Assembly (NCBI GenBank): GCA_010030895.1 | Contig: RHBS01000005.1 | Coordinates: 1 to 37,692, forward strand | Length of the DNA stretch: 37,692 nucleotides | From: Actinomycetota bacterium | GTDB lineage: Bacteria; Actinomycetota; Actinomycetes; Nanopelagicales; Nanopelagicaceae | Reading direction: 5' to 3' | Notes under the pieces: generated by a model | Seen by the model: only the letters and a program-made list of their open reading frames with translations | What the model was told of the DNA's origin: nothing | Databases searched by the model: none | Made by a program: the position numbers and the translations under genes | Shown: positions 36,534-37,692 of the stretch, one piece after another | How positions within the stretch are numbered: position 1 is the stretch's first letter | Layout of the letters: every line of letters begins with the position of its first letter

Positions 36534-37516
36534 ACTAATGCTCCAGATGCGATTGAGATTAATCTATTAGCCTTCAACTGCGTCTCTTCCCACTCACTAT
36601 TTGCATCACTTTGCCAAGTAATTCCAGCACCAGTACCAAAGTTTATCTTGCCATCATTATTCGACCAGAAGATACGAATCCCAACAGATAGAAGTGCCTG
36701 ATCATTATCAACCCAACCAATTACTCCACAGTATGGCCCTCTATCAATTTTTTCTACCTCCTTGATTACCTTTAATGCTGCTGACTTCGGCGCACCACTA
36801 ATTGAGCCTGCCGGTAGTAAGCAAGAGAGTAACTCGCTCCACTTTAATCCGGATTTTAATCTTCCGGTGATATCAGAAACTAAGTGATACAACCCCGGAT
36901 GTGATTCACTTGCTAATAATCTAGGCACATCAACACTGCCAGGAACACAAATTGCACCAAAATCATTTCGCATTAAATCTACAATCATCACATTCTCGGC
37001 ACGATCCTTCTCACCAAAATCATCGGATTTTGAGGTGCCTTTGATTGGCGTTGTTTTTATAACCTCGCCTTTGCGCTCTAAAAATAACTCCGGAGATGCA
37101 GATGCAATCTCAAGTCCAGGAACACTTAGGTAAGAGGCGAAGGGTGCGGGATTAGATTTTTGTAATTTGCCGGCAAGCCCAAGTAGAGATTGATTTGAGC
37201 TAGATGTTAAGACCCGGCATAGATTTACCTGATAAATATCGCCAAGGGCAATCTTCTCTCTTATTAAATTAACATTATTTTCAAAGACTGATTGAGATTG
37301 TGATGATTGCCAACTCTGACTTACGCCCTGCCAATTACTAAGAGGCAACTTACTATCAATTACGGTTTCAAATCTTGCACAAATCCATTTACCTTCAAAG
37401 GTATTTACTACCGCCCAAAACCCACCTTGATCTAGGCAGCTTGGATCATTTGAAATCTCAACACACTCTGTTGCTAGCCGACCTGCCATCCAAAAGGTTG
37501 AGTTGAAGTTGTCCAT
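36530..37516 (-). CDS. pabB: Aminodeoxychorismate synthase component I
   Basis: Encodes 328 residues, the short actinobacterial form with a trimmed N-terminal domain. The chorismate-binding domain shows GDIYQVNLCRVL, SPELFLERKGEVIKTTPIKGTSK, DRAENVMIVDLMRNDFGAIC, LLPAGSISGAPKSAALKVIKEVE and NFGTGAGITWQSD. PIKGT, with the Lys, distinguishes PabB from the PIAGT of anthranilate synthase TrpE. It aminates chorismate with ammonia from a PabA/TrpG glutaminase, which is not in this window. ATG 37516 lacks a Shine-Dalgarno; TAGCGT lies six bases upstream. Confidence 0.92.
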   Translation of the reverse strand: MDNFNSTFWMAGRLATECVEISNDPSCLDQGGFWAVVNTFEGKWICARFETVIDSKLPLSNWQGVSQSWQSSQSQSVFENNVNLIREKIALGDIYQVNLCRVLTSSSNQSLLGLAGKLQKSNPAPFASYLSVPGLEIASASPELFLERKGEVIKTTPIKGTSKSDDFGEKDRAENVMIVDLMRNDFGAICVPGSVDVPRLLASESHPGLYHLVSDITGRLKSGLKWSELLSCLLPAGSISGAPKSAALKVIKEVEKIDRGPYCGVIGWVDNDQALLSVGIRIFWSNNDGKINFGTGAGITWQSDANSEWEETQLKANRLISIASGALV

Positions 37517-37522
37517 GTTTGA

Positions 37523-37528
37523 ACGCTA
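37523..37528 (-). promoter_or_regulatory. Candidate leaderless -10 box for pabB
   Basis: TAGCGT on the minus strand fits TAnnnT and is six bases before the pabB ATG at 37516. The gene begins a transcription unit (divergent from a tRNA) and has no visible ribosome site. The hexamer is a weak -10 match, so confidence is low. Confidence 0.3.
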
Positions 37529-37578
37529 CCGCCAACGGCAGTTTTAGGTTAAATAAATTACAATTGTGCGCACAGTGG

Positions 37579-37584
37579 CATAAT
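37579..37584 (+). promoter_or_regulatory. Candidate -10 box for tRNA-Gly
   Basis: CATAAT lies 26 bases before the mature 5' end of the tRNA. A poor -35 (TTACAA at 37558-37563, 15-base spacer) precedes it. The gap of 94 bases between pabB and the tRNA should hold both divergent promoters. Confidence 0.3.
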
Positions 37585-37610
37585 GCGATAGATTTCACCC
37601 TCTGTAATAT

Positions 37611-37686
37611 GCGGACGTAGCGCAGTTGGTAGCGCGGAACCTTGCCAAGGTTCAGGTCGCCGGTTCGAACCCGGTCGTCCGCTCCA
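37611..37686 (+). tRNA. tRNA-Gly(GCC)
   Basis: A full cloverleaf of 76 bases with encoded CCA. The acceptor stem GCGGACG pairs with CGTCCGC, the D-arm contains AGTTGGTA, and the anticodon stem GGAACC/GGTTC-side closes the loop TTGCCAA with anticodon GCC. The T-arm is CCGGTTCGAACCCGG, and the discriminator base is T as in bacterial tRNA-Gly. It reads GGC/GGT codons. Confidence 0.96.
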
Positions 37687-37692
37687 CCAACA

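Overview
The window looks like chromosome from a streamlined, low-GC actinobacterium. Three kinds of evidence point there. (1) Gene order: pyrR-pyrB-pyrC-carA facing bldD, then nusB-efp-aroQ-aroB-aroK-aroC-aroE-mltG-ruvX-alaS-aspS-hisS, rel-secF-secD-ruvB-ruvA-ruvC-yebC-pdxT-pdxS, pimA-acyltransferase-pgsA-HIT-thrS; much of this follows Streptomyces/Mycobacterium synteny. (2) Actinobacterial families: BldD, phosphatidylinositol-mannoside enzymes, and an AspRS of the non-discriminating type. (3) AT-rich sequence, very short or negative intergenic distances, and many start codons placed directly after a -10 box. A freshwater planktonic lineage such as Nanopelagicales (acI) is my best guess, but this is inference.

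Layout. 1-3456 (-): pyrimidine operon, transcribed pyrR>pyrB>pyrC>carA, preceded by a PyrR-binding RNA hairpin that overlaps the ribosome binding site; carA runs off the left edge. 3571-4020 (+): bldD. 4017-10935 (-): nusB, efp, the shikimate genes aroQ/B/K/C/E with a small A24 prepilin peptidase between aroC and aroE, then mltG and ruvX. 10945-17679 (-): alaS, a DUF948 protein, aspS, hisS and a metallo-beta-lactamase-fold hydrolase. 17855-19162 (+): a DUF349 repeat protein. 19159-26182 (-): rel, secF, secD, ruvB, ruvA, ruvC. 26213-28116 (-): yebC and the pyridoxal-phosphate synthase pair pdxT/pdxS, both broken at one junction. 28213-32359 (-): a DUF3048 lipoprotein-like protein, a LemA-like membrane protein, pimA, a PIM acyltransferase and pgsA. 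32331-32924 (+): an EF-G-like remnant. 32895-37516 (-): HIT protein, thrS, PGPGW membrane protein, pabC, pabB. 37611-37686 (+): tRNA-Gly(GCC).

The genes serve pyrimidine synthesis, chorismate and folate precursors, vitamin B6, translation (four aminoacyl-tRNA synthetases, EF-P), stringent response, Sec export, Holliday-junction processing, peptidoglycan cleavage and inositol-phospholipid/PIM synthesis. No mobile element, CRISPR array, prophage or rRNA was seen, and no stretch over 300 bases lacks a gene.

Most notable points. (a) A 27-nt remnant of an Illumina Nextera transposase adapter sits at 27496-27522, exactly where pdxS and pdxT are both truncated, so that junction is a library/assembly artefact and not biology. 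(b) pyrR appears to carry an in-frame internal deletion that removes its phosphoribosyl-pyrophosphate site, although its RNA target is intact; given (a) it needs checking against reads. (c) BldD keeps all four residues of the cyclic-di-GMP signature. I do not see a convincing undescribed multi-gene system here.
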